9,404 nt of DNA from Verrucomicrobiota bacterium (lineage in GTDB: Bacteria > Verrucomicrobiota > Verrucomicrobiia > Chthoniobacterales > Terrimicrobiaceae). Location: NCBI GenBank assembly GCA_026398285.1, contig JAPLTI010000167.1, positions 1 to 9,404 of the forward strand, written 5' to 3'. The position numbers and the translations under genes were made by a program. The notes beneath the pieces were generated by a model. That model saw only the letters and a program-made list of their open reading frames with translations, was not told the DNA's origin and did not search any database. Of the stretch, positions 1 to 7,862 are shown one piece after another; the stretch's first letter is position 1; every line of letters begins with the position of its first letter.

Positions 1-1279
1 TGGCCTCCATATTGATCGCGAGACCAAGCTCGGCAATCATCTCAGTGGCGTCTGCGCCAATGATGTGCGCTCCGAGGATTTCGCCGTGCTTCTCGCCGAC
101 GAGGAGTTTCACAAACCCCTCGCTCTCGCCGACCGCGAGCGCTTTGCCGCTGGCCATGAACGGGAACTTACCGACCTTGAATTTGAGACCCTTTTCGACC
201 GCCGCGCGCTCGGTGAGACCGACGCTCGCGACCTGTGGTTGGCAATAGGTGCAACCAGGAAACACGGTGACTTTTTTCGGCTTCTTGCCGGCGAACATGC
301 CTTCCACGCACTGGACGGCTTCGTAGCTGGCCACATGCGCGAGCCATGGTGGCCCGATGATGTCGCCCGCGCCGTAGATGCCTTTGACGCTGGTTTCATA
401 GCTGTTATTAGTTTTGAGATAACCTTTGGCATCGGTCTCCAGTTTCACGCCCTTCGGCATGAGAGGTGAAACGCCGATCGCGACCAGCGCGATGTCGGCC
501 TCGAGAGTTTCCGTGGCCTTGCCGCTCACGGTGAGCCGCACGCCCTTGTTCGTTGTCTCGGCTTTATCGACCTTCGTGCCGGTGAGGAGCTTGATGCCCT
601 GTTTGGCGAGCGATTTTTCCAGAGTCTGGCTCACCTCGGTGTCCTCGACGGGCAGGATATTCGGCATCATTTCCACGACGGTTACCTTCGAGCCGAAGGC
701 GTTAAAGAAATACGCAAACTCGATGCCGATGGCACCCGCTCCGATGATGATGATTTCCTTCGGCTGATTTTCCAAAACCATGGCCTGACGGCTGCCGATA
801 ACGCTTTTTCCGTTGAACGGGAAGCCTGGCATCTCTCGGGTGACGACGCCTGTGGCGATGAGGATTTTTGCCGCTTTGTGCTCGGCTTTTTTGCCATCCT
901 TGTCGATGACCTCCACGACTCCGGCTTTCGGAATCGAGGCCTCGCCACGGATGTAGTCCACCTTGTTTTTCTTGAGGAGCATCTCAATGCCGCCTGCGAG
1001 GCGGTCGGCGACCTTGCGGCTGCGACCGATTACTTTGTCCCACTCGTAGGAGAGGCCTTCGACTTTCAAACCAAAGTCACCGGCGTGGTTTTTGATCGTT
1101 TGGTAAACTTCGGCATTCTTCAGGAGCGACTTCGTGGGGATGCAGCCCCAGTTCAGACAGGTGCCACCGGCGCGGTCCATTTCGACCACCGCCACTTTTT
1201 TTCCGAGTTGTCCCGCGCGAATCGCCCCCACATAACCTGCAGGTCCGCCGCCTACCACGATCAAATCATAATCAGCCAT
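1..1279 (-). CDS. lpdA: Dihydrolipoamide dehydrogenase (E3), 3' end cut by the window
   Basis: Flavoprotein that reoxidises the dihydrolipoyl groups of 2-oxoacid dehydrogenase complexes (and of the glycine cleavage system) and passes electrons to NAD+ in the cytoplasm. Translating from the ATG at 1279 gives 426 uninterrupted residues to the window edge. The N-terminus has the FAD-binding GGGPAG at residues 10-15. The redox disulfide motif GTCLNWGCIPTK follows, with the cysteine pair C41/C46. A second Rossmann motif, GAGAIG at 180-185, binds NAD, and a GAGDI stretch typical of the second FAD contact lies further on. The dimerisation domain reaches the GAHIIGADATEMI segment and then stops, so the catalytic His-Pro-Thr-x-Ser-Glu region (roughly the last 40 residues) lies outside. 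No Shine-Dalgarno sequence is visible close to the start. The gene is divergent from the zinc operon. The family is certain; which dehydrogenase complex it serves cannot be told here. Confidence 0.95.
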   Translation of the reverse strand, partial: MADYDLIVVGGGPAGYVGAIRAGQLGKKVAVVEMDRAGGTCLNWGCIPTKSLLKNAEVYQTIKNHAGDFGLKVEGLSYEWDKVIGRSRKVADRLAGGIEMLLKKNKVDYIRGEASIPKAGVVEVIDKDGKKAEHKAAKILIATGVVTREMPGFPFNGKSVIGSRQAMVLENQPKEIIIIGAGAIGIEFAYFFNAFGSKVTVVEMMPNILPVEDTEVSQTLEKSLAKQGIKLLTGTKVDKAETTNKGVRLTVSGKATETLEADIALVAIGVSPLMPKGVKLETDAKGYLKTNNSYETSVKGIYGAGDIIGPPWLAHVASYEAVQCVEGMFAGKKPKKVTVFPGCTYCQPQVASVGLTERAAVEKGLKFKVGKFPFMASGKALAVGESEGFVKLLVGEKHGEILGAHIIGADATEMIAELGLAINMEA

Positions 1280-1390
1280 AGTTTTTAAATTGAGCCACCC
1301 ACTCTGATCCGATTCCTCCGAGGTTGCAAACTCCCAATGCGCGCCTTTTTTGCAATTGACTTGCATGACAGGGGCGGGTCAGTTTCGTCC
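1280..1390. promoter_or_regulatory. Divergent intergenic region with TTGCAA-type dyad, candidate metal-regulator operator
   Basis: This 111-base gap carries the start signals of both lpdA (leftward) and the zinc operon (rightward). It holds an inverted repeat TGCAA-N5-TTGCA at 1351-1365, and the palindrome TTGCAA also occurs at 1324-1329 and 1350-1355. A TTGACT that could act as a -35 box for the operon sits inside the dyad at 1356-1361, but no good -10 box follows at the right spacing. A 15-base dyad overlapping a promoter ahead of a metal-uptake operon is the usual place for a Fur/Zur/Mur-family operator. I infer that role from position only, and I do not know this organism's operator consensus. 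Confidence 0.35.
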
Positions 1391-2296
1391 ATGATGAACA
1401 GACTGCTGATTGCTACCGCCTTTTTGGCATGGCTGACCTCTGCACAGGCCGAACCACTCCGCGTGGCCTCGCTCAGCACAGTGATGGCCGATCTGGCCCG
1501 CCAAATCGGTGGCGAACGCGTGGAGGTCACGGAAATCGTGAAGGCCGGAGTCGATCCCCACATTTACGAACCGACGCCGGGCGATCGAAAAACCATGGCG
1601 AAATCCCAAATCCTGCTCGCGAGCGGTCTGGGATTCGAAGGCTACCTCGACAAGATCCGTCCAGGCCTCGAAAAATCAGGCGTCCGCTTGGTGGTGGGCG
1701 GGGATGTTGTGAAGCCGATCGAGGGCTCGTGCGACGAACACGAGGGTCACGACCACGCGCATGGACACAGCCACGGCACCACCGATCCACACTGGTGGCA
1801 CAGCATTTCGAATGTCCAAGCCGTGGCGGCCCAGATCTGCAACGCCTTCGTTGCCGCCGATCCCGAGGGCAAGGCCACCTACGAAATGAATAATAAAAAC
1901 CTCCAGACCCGCCTCGCCGCACTCTCCAAATGGGTCCGCCTGCAACTCGCCGCGCTTCCCAAAGCGAACCGTGTGCTCGTAACCTCCCACGATGCGCTGG
2001 GATATTTTGCCAAGGACAACGGTTTCGAGATTTTCGCCGTGCAGGGCATTTCGACATCCGACCAGCCCTCCTCTCAAAAAGTGAAACGCCTCATCGGCGA
2101 AATCAAAGCCCGCAAGGTCAAAGCCATCTTCGCCGAGAATATCGAAAATCCGAAAGTGCTGGAACAAATCACCAACGAAACCGGCGCGAAACCCGGCGGC
2201 GTTCTCTACGCGGATGGGCTCGGCAGCGGCCCGGCGGGGACTTACGAAGGCATGATGAAAAGCAATGTCTCGACCATCGTGGAGGCGTTGAAATAG
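1391..2296 (+). CDS. znuA: Periplasmic zinc-binding protein of an ABC importer (ZnuA/TroA family)
   Basis: Substrate-binding protein of the cluster A-I metal family; it captures Zn2+ (or a similar divalent metal) outside the inner membrane and delivers it to the permease encoded downstream. The start at 1391 (or the adjacent ATG at 1394) gives a classic signal peptide, MMNRLL plus a hydrophobic core, with an AQA cleavage site after residue 20. An in-frame ATG at 1337 would put charged residues ahead of it and is less likely. The expected four ligands are visible: H57 in VDPHIYEP, H134 in DPHWWH, H200 in TSHDALGYF and D275 in LYADGLG. A histidine third ligand points to zinc rather than the glutamate of manganese-type members. 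Residues 114-129 form an acidic, His-rich loop with six histidines, as in ZnuA proteins. The length of 301 residues is normal. It is the first gene of the operon, and its stop is 3 bases before the next start. TroA-like manganese or iron use is not excluded. Confidence 0.9.
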   Translation: MMNRLLIATAFLAWLTSAQAEPLRVASLSTVMADLARQIGGERVEVTEIVKAGVDPHIYEPTPGDRKTMAKSQILLASGLGFEGYLDKIRPGLEKSGVRLVVGGDVVKPIEGSCDEHEGHDHAHGHSHGTTDPHWWHSISNVQAVAAQICNAFVAADPEGKATYEMNNKNLQTRLAALSKWVRLQLAALPKANRVLVTSHDALGYFAKDNGFEIFAVQGISTSDQPSSQKVKRLIGEIKARKVKAIFAENIENPKVLEQITNETGAKPGGVLYADGLGSGPAGTYEGMMKSNVSTIVEALK

Positions 2297-2299
2297 GCC

Positions 2300-2718
2300 G
2301 TGCGCGGTTTCCCGCTCCTGCGTCTGTTTTTGGTGGCCGCTGGTCTCGCGCTTCTTGGCGTGCCGGTTTGGCTCCTCACAAGACCCGCTCCATCCGCGCC
2401 GCCTCCAGCCTCCGCGCCGATCGAGCCTCAAAAAATGGCCGTTTACGAGGTGTTGCTCACCACCTCCGCTCCGGCCCGTCTTGCCGTGCGCGTTGCCAAT
2501 CAGCCCTCCGTGGAATCCGAAGGCCCAGCGACCTCGCTTTCGGCATCGTTCACTATGAACGCAGCCGAACCGGAAGACCTCGCCGTTTTTGGAAACTTCG
2601 ACCCCGCAGCGGGAAATTGTGCCCTGCGCGTCGAAGTGCGCATCGCCGGAAAACCCCTCGCCGATTCTACCTTCTGGGGAACCGGACTTGTCGAGGATGT
2701 GGTCACTATTCCCAAACC

Positions 2719-2722
<4 letters not shown>
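2300..2722 (+). CDS. Unrecognised membrane-anchored small protein inside the zinc operon
   Basis: I do not recognise this 140-residue protein. It begins with GTG, 3 bases after the znuA stop, and its TGA overlaps the znuC ATG (ATGA), so it is probably translated by coupling with its neighbours. It has one hydrophobic segment at about residues 5-26, preceded by an arginine, so it is either a signal peptide or, more likely, a signal anchor. A Pro/Ala-rich linker follows (28-42). The C-terminal domain of about 95 residues has alternating short hydrophobic stretches that suggest a beta-sandwich, facing the periplasm. It has a single cysteine, C107, and no histidine, so it is unlikely to bind metal directly by a His cluster. 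Its position between binding protein and ATPase suggests an accessory role in metal import, which is inference. The reading frame is credible because the spacing is tight on both sides and no other frame fills the gap. Confidence 0.72.
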
Positions 2723-3461
<739 letters not shown>

Positions 3462-3465
<4 letters not shown>

Positions 3466-4349
3466 ACTGGATTCTCGAACCCTTCGAATACGACTTCATG
3501 CGCCGCGCCCTCCTCGCCTGTGTCCTCGTGGGATTCACCAACGGATTCCTCGGCGCTTTCGTCGTCATCCGCCGCCTCGCCCTCATGGCGGATGCCCTCT
3601 CCCACTCCCTCCTCCCCGGCTTAGCCTTGGCCGCAATCCTGATCGGCCTCTCCCCGCTCGGCCTTCTCTTCGGCGGCCTGCTCGCGGCAGTCTTCGTGGC
3701 TCTCGGGGGCCACCTCATTTCCCGAAGCTCGCGCGTCAAGGAAGAGACAGCCATTGCCGCTCTCTACATCGTCGCCTTCGCGATCGGCATCGCCCTTATC
3801 AAATACGCCGGAGTCAAAGTGAGCCTCGACCATTTCCTGTTCGGAAACATCCTCGGCGTCGGCGACAGTGATCTCTGGACGAGTTACGCCATCACCTGCG
3901 TCGCCATGATCCTGCTCGTTGCATTCCAGCGTCCGCTCCTCCTCACCATTTTCGAAGCCTCCGTCGCAAAAACCCAAGGCGTCCCCGTAGGAATGTTGCT
4001 CGGAATGCTCATTTTATTAATCGTCCTAGCAATGGTTTCATCCCTTCAGGCAGTCGGAGTCTTACTCTCCCTCGGCCTCCTCATCCTTCCGGCCGCCACG
4101 ATCTACCTGCTCAGCGATTCCTTCGACATCATGCTCTGGGGCGGCGCCGCCCTCGGAACATTCGGCGCCGTCGCCGGTCTCCTCGTCTCCTTCTGGGCAA
4201 ACATCCCCTCCGGCCCCGCCATCGTCCTCATCCTCGGAATCTTCTTCCTCCTCGCCTACCTCTTCAGCCCCCGCTACGGCATCATCTCCCGCCACTTCAA
4301 ACGCCGCCACCTCCACGAAGAATCCCTCGAACGCTGGGAAAAAAAGTAA
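3462..4349 (+). CDS. znuB: Zinc/metal ABC importer permease (ABC-3 family)
   Basis: Inner-membrane permease of the metal importer, 295 residues, the usual size of ZnuB/MntC/TroC-type proteins. The sequence is mostly hydrophobic and fits about eight or nine helices. It carries the family hallmark DALSHSLLPG at 44-53, the coupling region that contacts the ATPase, and the conserved LDHFLFGNILGV stretch at 122-133. The C-terminal 25 residues are charged and cytoplasmic (HFKRRHLHEESLERWEKK). The start at 3462 overlaps the ATPase stop by 4 bases. A longer in-frame start at 3369 would lie inside the ATPase gene and add a non-hydrophobic Arg/Pro-rich tail, so I reject it. It is the last gene of the operon; a stem-loop surrounds its stop codon. 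Subfamily naming as zinc rests mainly on the binding protein. Confidence 0.92.
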
Positions 4350-4356
4350 CCCCAGC
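4333..4356 (+). terminator. Stem-loop enclosing the znuB stop codon
   Basis: A perfect 6-base-pair stem, GCTGGG (4333-4338) with CCCAGC (4351-4356), encloses a 12-base loop that contains the TAA stop (4347-4349). A second, weaker pairing of CCAGC (4352-4356) with GCTGG (4365-4369) competes for the same 3' arm. No U-tract follows, so it is not a classical intrinsic terminator; it may mark the transcript end or protect the mRNA 3' end. Confidence 0.3.
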
Positions 4357-4418
4357 CCGAGCATGCTGGCCTCCACCTCGGTGTGCTGTGCGTGCTGACA
4401 AAATCTCGTGGCAACCAC

Positions 4419-4446
4419 ATCGCCCGTGTCTTTACAATCGGGCGAT
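4419..4446. terminator. Stem-loop at the convergent znuB/pckG junction, stop codon in loop
   Basis: A perfect 8-base-pair stem, ATCGCCCG (4419-4426) with CGGGCGAT (4439-4446), has a 12-base loop. On the minus strand the pckG TAA stop (4434-4432) falls in this loop and the last codons form the 5' arm. On the minus strand it is followed by a smaller hairpin (plus-strand GTGG-CAA-CCAC, 4408-4418). Because the stem is symmetric it could end transcription from both sides, but neither side has a good U-tract. Confidence 0.4.
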
Positions 4447-6273
4447 GAGGAGTTCGCGTTGGAAGATGATTTCTTTCGGGAGTTCGCTGTAGAGTTTGAT
4501 GAAGAGTTCGTCTTGGAGGAGGAGTTCGCGGTGCCACTCGGAGGTGTCGATTTTTTGGGCTTCGGCGAAGATTTCGGGGGTGACGGTTTCTTCGAGGCCT
4601 TTCATGTCGATGTCGGAGTAGTCGGGGAGCCAGCCGATGGCGGTTTCGAGGGCATGGGCGCCGGGGTGGCAGCGTTCGACCATCCAGCGCAGGATGCGGG
4701 TGTTTTCGCCAAAGCCGGGCCAGAGGAATTTGCCTGCAGCGTCTTTGCGGAACCAGTTCACATGGAAAATGCGTGGGACATATTTGATGAGTTTGCGCAT
4801 TTCGAGCCAGTGGGTGAAGTAGTCGCCCATGTTGTAGCCGCAAAAGGGGAGCATGGCCATGGGGTCGCGGCGGACTTGGCCGGTGGCTCCGGCGGCGGCG
4901 GCTGTGGTTTCCGAGCCCATGGTGGCGCCGAGGTAGACACCGTGGACCCAGTTGAAGGCTTGGAAAATGAGCGGCATGGTGGTGGAGCGGCGTCCACCGA
5001 AGATGATGGCGCTCACGGGCACGCCGGCGGGGTTTTCCCAATCGCTGTCGATGAGCGGGCAATTCTTGGCGGGCGCGGTGAATCGGCTGTTTGGGTGGCT
5101 GCTCAAGATGGGCTTGCCGGCGGCATCTGTTTGTCCAGGAGCCCAGTCGCGGCCGAGCCAGTCGATGAGGTGGGCGGGCGGTTCCTTGGTCATGCCCTCC
5201 CACCAGACATCGCCGTCATCAGTGAGGGCGACATTGGTGAAAATGGTGTCGCGGGTTATGGAATCCATCGCCACGGGATTGCTCGAATACGAGGTGCCCG
5301 GGGCTACGCCAAAAAATCCCGCCTCCGGGTTGATGGCGCGGAGGTATCCATCAGGGCCGGGTTTGATCCAGGCGATATCATCACCCACGCAGCTGATCTC
5401 CCAGCCTTCCTCGCGCATGTCGGGTGGGGGAACCATCATGGCGAAATTCGTCTTTCCGCAGGCGCTGGGGAAGGCGGCGGTGACATAGGTTTTCTGGCCG
5501 TCGGGGGATTTCACGCCCAGGACAAGCATGTGTTCGGCCATCCAACCCTCGTCGTGGGCCATGGCGGAGGCGATGCGCAGGGCGAAGCATTTTTTACCAA
5601 GCAGGGCGTTGCCGCCGTAGCCCGAGCCGAAGCTCATCACCAGGCGCTCCTCGGGGAAGTGGGTTATGTAGGTATTCTCCGGATTGCACGGCCAGGGGAC
5701 ATCCTTCGCACCGGGGGCTAGGGGACAGCCCACGGAGTGCAGGCACTTCACAAACACGCCGGTTTTTGTGATTTCCCCATACACGGCGGTGCTCAGGCGG
5801 GTCATGATCCGCATGTTGGCCACCACATAGGGACTGTCGGAAATCTCGATGCCGTATTGGGCGATGGGGGAGCCGACGGGGCCCATGCTGAAGGGGATGA
5901 CATACATCGTCCGGCCGCGCATGCAGCCTGCGAAGAGGCCTTGCAGGCGGGTCTTCATCTGTTCCGGCGCTTCCCAGTTGTTCGTGGGGCCGGCATCTTT
6001 TTTGGATCGCGAGCAGATGAAGGTGCGCTCCTCCACGCGGGCGACATCGCGCGCGTCGCTGCGGACGAGTAGGGAATTCGGCCGTTTCCCGGCGTTCAGC
6101 CACAGGCCGGCACCCGAGGCGACGATCGCCTCGCGCATGGCGAGATCCTCGGTATCCGAGCCATCGCACCAATGGATGGCATCGGAGCAGGTGAGAGCGG
6201 CGATTTCCTCGACCCAATTTGTGACTGCTGGCGGTGCGGCATGGTCCATGGCGTGGGATGAATCTGTCTTCAT
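4432..6273 (-). CDS. pckG: Phosphoenolpyruvate carboxykinase, GTP-dependent
   Basis: Converts oxaloacetate and GTP to phosphoenolpyruvate, CO2 and GDP, the entry step of gluconeogenesis, in the cytoplasm. The 613-residue product is the usual length and matches the GTP-type family throughout. Numbering from the ATG at 6273, it shows the P-loop and reactive cysteine in FPSACGKTN (C272), metal ligands equivalent to those of the rat enzyme at K228, H248 and D298 (GDDIAW), and the family blocks AGPTNNW, GCMRGRTMYV, GSGYGGNALLGKKC, FGGRR, ATMGSETTAAA and HVNWFRKD. A GTG at 6285 and an ATG at 6249 are alternative starts; none has a clear Shine-Dalgarno sequence, and 6273 was chosen as the first ATG ahead of the conserved region. 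It lies 52 bases downstream of cfa but behind a strong terminator, so it probably has its own promoter. Confidence 0.97.
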   Translation of the reverse strand: MKTDSSHAMDHAAPPAVTNWVEEIAALTCSDAIHWCDGSDTEDLAMREAIVASGAGLWLNAGKRPNSLLVRSDARDVARVEERTFICSRSKKDAGPTNNWEAPEQMKTRLQGLFAGCMRGRTMYVIPFSMGPVGSPIAQYGIEISDSPYVVANMRIMTRLSTAVYGEITKTGVFVKCLHSVGCPLAPGAKDVPWPCNPENTYITHFPEERLVMSFGSGYGGNALLGKKCFALRIASAMAHDEGWMAEHMLVLGVKSPDGQKTYVTAAFPSACGKTNFAMMVPPPDMREEGWEISCVGDDIAWIKPGPDGYLRAINPEAGFFGVAPGTSYSSNPVAMDSITRDTIFTNVALTDDGDVWWEGMTKEPPAHLIDWLGRDWAPGQTDAAGKPILSSHPNSRFTAPAKNCPLIDSDWENPAGVPVSAIIFGGRRSTTMPLIFQAFNWVHGVYLGATMGSETTAAAAGATGQVRRDPMAMLPFCGYNMGDYFTHWLEMRKLIKYVPRIFHVNWFRKDAAGKFLWPGFGENTRILRWMVERCHPGAHALETAIGWLPDYSDIDMKGLEETVTPEIFAEAQKIDTSEWHRELLLQDELFIKLYSELPKEIIFQRELLIARL

Positions 6274-6305
6274 AAGTAGTTGCACTATGTTGGTTGTATT
6301 TTATC
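6274..6305 (-). promoter_or_regulatory. Possible pckG promoter, -10-like element only
   Basis: In the short gap between the cfa terminator and pckG, the minus strand reads GATAAAAT (6305-6298), a fair -10 element about 25 bases before the chosen pckG ATG. No recognisable -35 box sits 16-18 bases upstream, where the terminator stem lies instead. If used, transcription would start near 6291 with a very short leader. Support is weak. Confidence 0.25.
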
Positions 6306-6312
6306 GGGCAAG

Positions 6313-6346
6313 AAAAACGCCCGGCTCAGGACATCCTCAGCGGGCG
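6313..6346 (-). terminator. Rho-independent terminator overlapping the end of cfa
   Basis: On the minus strand, CGCCCGCT (6346-6339) pairs with AGCCGGGCG (6326-6318) around one bulged C. An inner AGG-ATGT-CCT hairpin closes the loop, and TTTTT (6317-6313) follows at once. This is a textbook stem plus U-tract. The cfa stop TGA (6328-6326) lies inside the stem, so the last cfa codons encode the 5' arm. It should separate cfa transcription from pckG. Confidence 0.75.
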
Positions 6347-7516
6347 TGCGGTTTCAATGCCGCCAGCGGAGAAGAGAAATTGGAAAACCTGCAGACTTCT
6401 GGCGCGGAACGCACCCGAGCAGCTCAGGAGGTAGAGCCTCCACATGCGCACGAATTCCTCGCCGTAGCGCTGGCGGAATTCCTCCCGCGATCGCATGAAG
6501 CCAGCCTCCCACGCCCGCAGCGTCGGCACATAGTAGGGGCCGAGGTTGTGCATGTCTTCATTCACGAAATACGGCTCGGCCGCCTGCAAAACCTGGGCGG
6601 CGGTGGGGATCGCCGAGTTGGCGAAGATGTAGCGTGAGATGAAGCGATCGCACGCGATGCCCGGCTCGTTGGCCGTGATGGTGTGGCAGAGAAAAAGCCC
6701 GCCCGGCTTGAGGCAGTGGCTGGCAATGTCCATGTAGCGCCGGTAGTTTTTTGGTCCCACATGTTCGAGCATGCCGACGCTGGCGATGGCGTCGAATTCA
6801 CCCTGCACGTCGCGGTAGTCTTGCTGGCGGATTTCTACCGGCAGGCCTTTGCAATGAGTGTCGGCATAGTTTTTCTGCTCCTCCGATATGGTGATGCCCA
6901 CGACCTCGCAGCCGTGGTTCTCTGCTGCAAATTTCGCCAGCCCGCCCCAGCCGCAGCCGATGTCCAGCAGGCGCATGCCGGGCTGGAGGGCGAGTTTTTT
7001 GCAGATGAGTTCCATCTTGAGTTCCTGAGCGGCGGCGAGGTCGGTCGTGCCATGGAAATAAGCGCACGAATACTGCATCGAGGGATCCAGCATCGCTCCG
7101 AAAAAATCATTCCCGAGGTCGTAGTGTTGATGGGCGACGACACGCGAGCGCGTCTTGCTCTGGATGTTGAGTAAAAGCGAGAATGCCACCTCCACCAGCG
7201 CTCCGAGGCTCGGGCGGATGGCTGTTTCGATGCGGCCGTGGATCGCCCGGGCGCACAGCTCCTCGATGTCGTCGCAGTCCCACCAACCCTGCATGTAGGA
7301 CTCGCCAAAACCCAGCGTGCCATCCTTGAGAATACGGCGGTAGAAGCGTTCGTCATGCACTTGGATGTCGCACGGTCGGTCGCCGTTGATTTCGATATCC
7401 GCCCTGGCGAACAGCTCGGCCACCACCCGCTCCGCGCGCGTTGTGCGCTTCTTGCGTGGGTGGACGACGGTGATTTCAGGCGCGGCGGATCGGGCCGGTG
7501 CAGTCTGCGTGCTCAT
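6326..7516 (-). CDS. cfa: Cyclopropane-fatty-acyl-phospholipid synthase
   Basis: Transfers a methylene group from S-adenosylmethionine to the double bond of unsaturated acyl chains in membrane phospholipids, working at the inner face of the membrane. The 396-residue product aligns with the E. coli enzyme nearly end to end. The N-terminal lipid-interacting domain carries INGDRPCDIQVH and GESYMQGWWD, the methyltransferase domain begins at HYDLGND (131-137), and the SAM-binding loop is LDIGCGWGG (184-192). Residues matching the E. coli bicarbonate-binding active site (C139, E239, H266, I268, Y317) are present with a constant offset of 12: C151, E251, H278, I280 and Y329. The C-terminal LLSCSGAFRAR block is also present. 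The ATG at 7516 overlaps the stop of the small upstream gene by 4 bases (ATGA), so the two are probably translationally coupled. A terminator overlaps its 3' end. Confidence 0.96.
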   Translation of the reverse strand: MSTQTAPARSAAPEITVVHPRKKRTTRAERVVAELFARADIEINGDRPCDIQVHDERFYRRILKDGTLGFGESYMQGWWDCDDIEELCARAIHGRIETAIRPSLGALVEVAFSLLLNIQSKTRSRVVAHQHYDLGNDFFGAMLDPSMQYSCAYFHGTTDLAAAQELKMELICKKLALQPGMRLLDIGCGWGGLAKFAAENHGCEVVGITISEEQKNYADTHCKGLPVEIRQQDYRDVQGEFDAIASVGMLEHVGPKNYRRYMDIASHCLKPGGLFLCHTITANEPGIACDRFISRYIFANSAIPTAAQVLQAAEPYFVNEDMHNLGPYYVPTLRAWEAGFMRSREEFRQRYGEEFVRMWRLYLLSCSGAFRARSLQVFQFLFSAGGIETARPLRMS

Positions 7517-7704
7517 GAGCGGCTCTCCCCGTAGAATTCCGAGAGGGCTTCGAGAAGCTCGCGGAGTTTTTCCTCCGATTGCTCGCGAAGCCAGTGTGCG
7601 AGGGATTCGTCGTCCGACAGCAGCGGCGGCAGAGGTCGGTCGGGAACGATGTCGAACATCTCCAGTTGTGATGCCGCAGGGTGCGGTTCAATTTGGTTTT
7701 GCAT
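7513..7704 (-). CDS. Small unrecognised protein translationally coupled to cfa
   Basis: I do not recognise this product of 63 residues, or 76 if the in-frame ATG at 7743 is used. I prefer the ATG at 7704 because the extra 13 residues of the longer form (MARGGALRLGLKP) look like low-complexity translation of GC-rich leader. The protein has a Pro-rich N-terminal half with a short hydrophobic EMFDIV patch, and an acidic amphipathic helix at about 33-58 (HWLREQSEEKLRELLEALSEFYG). There is no signal peptide or membrane segment. Its TGA overlaps the cfa ATG by 4 bases, so its translation probably sets that of cfa. It may be a partner or regulator of cyclopropane synthase, or only a coupling leader; neither is shown by sequence. 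Confidence 0.6.
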   Translation of the reverse strand: MQNQIEPHPAASQLEMFDIVPDRPLPPLLSDDESLAHWLREQSEEKLRELLEALSEFYGESRS

Positions 7705-7862
7705 AGGCTTCAGACCTAGTCGCAGAGCGCCTCCCCGCGCCATGAGGTGATCACCCTATCGCGGTCGGCGGCGTGGAATGAAATATCTGCCTGCGTGCCA
7801 CGGCATGTGCCGCCGGCTTTCCAAACCAGAAAAACAAACCTCAAAAAAAACACACCACCGCA
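7705..7862. promoter_or_regulatory. Divergent promoter region with two short palindromes
   Basis: This 158-base gap separates the small-protein/cfa unit (leftward) from the 196-residue gene (rightward). It contains a perfect 10-base palindrome GGTGATCACC at 7746-7755 and an inverted repeat CGGCA-TG-TGCCG at 7801-7812. Either could bind a dimeric regulator. The 30 bases before the rightward start are A-rich (a run of eight As) with no Shine-Dalgarno sequence. I find no convincing -35/-10 pair on either strand. Confidence 0.3.

Noticed and set aside
1676..2431. 251-codon minus-strand frame opposite znuA
   Set aside because: It is antisense to a gene with verified ligand motifs, and the product has a composition typical of non-coding frames.
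1930..2718. In-frame upstream extension of the ATPase gene
   Set aside because: It would overlap znuA and the small membrane protein gene. The extension is Arg-rich without domain, and ABC ATPases of this family begin where the ATG at 2719 does.
4350..4418. Classical terminator for the zinc operon
   Set aside because: I looked for a GC stem followed by a T-run on the plus strand and found only weak stems without a T-run.
4447..4530. Repeated GAGTTCG words, possible tandem repeat
   Set aside because: They are irregularly spaced and arise from recurring Glu-Leu codons in the pckG C-terminal helix.
4274..5203. 309-codon minus-strand frame overlapping pckG and the end of znuB
   Set aside because: It is a frame-shifted copy of pckG, with Arg/His/Pro-rich composition and no recognisable domain.
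4408..5721. 437-codon plus-strand open frame opposite pckG
   Set aside because: It lies antisense to a certain pckG, its product is Gly/Ala/Glu-rich with no motif, and long open antisense frames are common in GC-rich genes.
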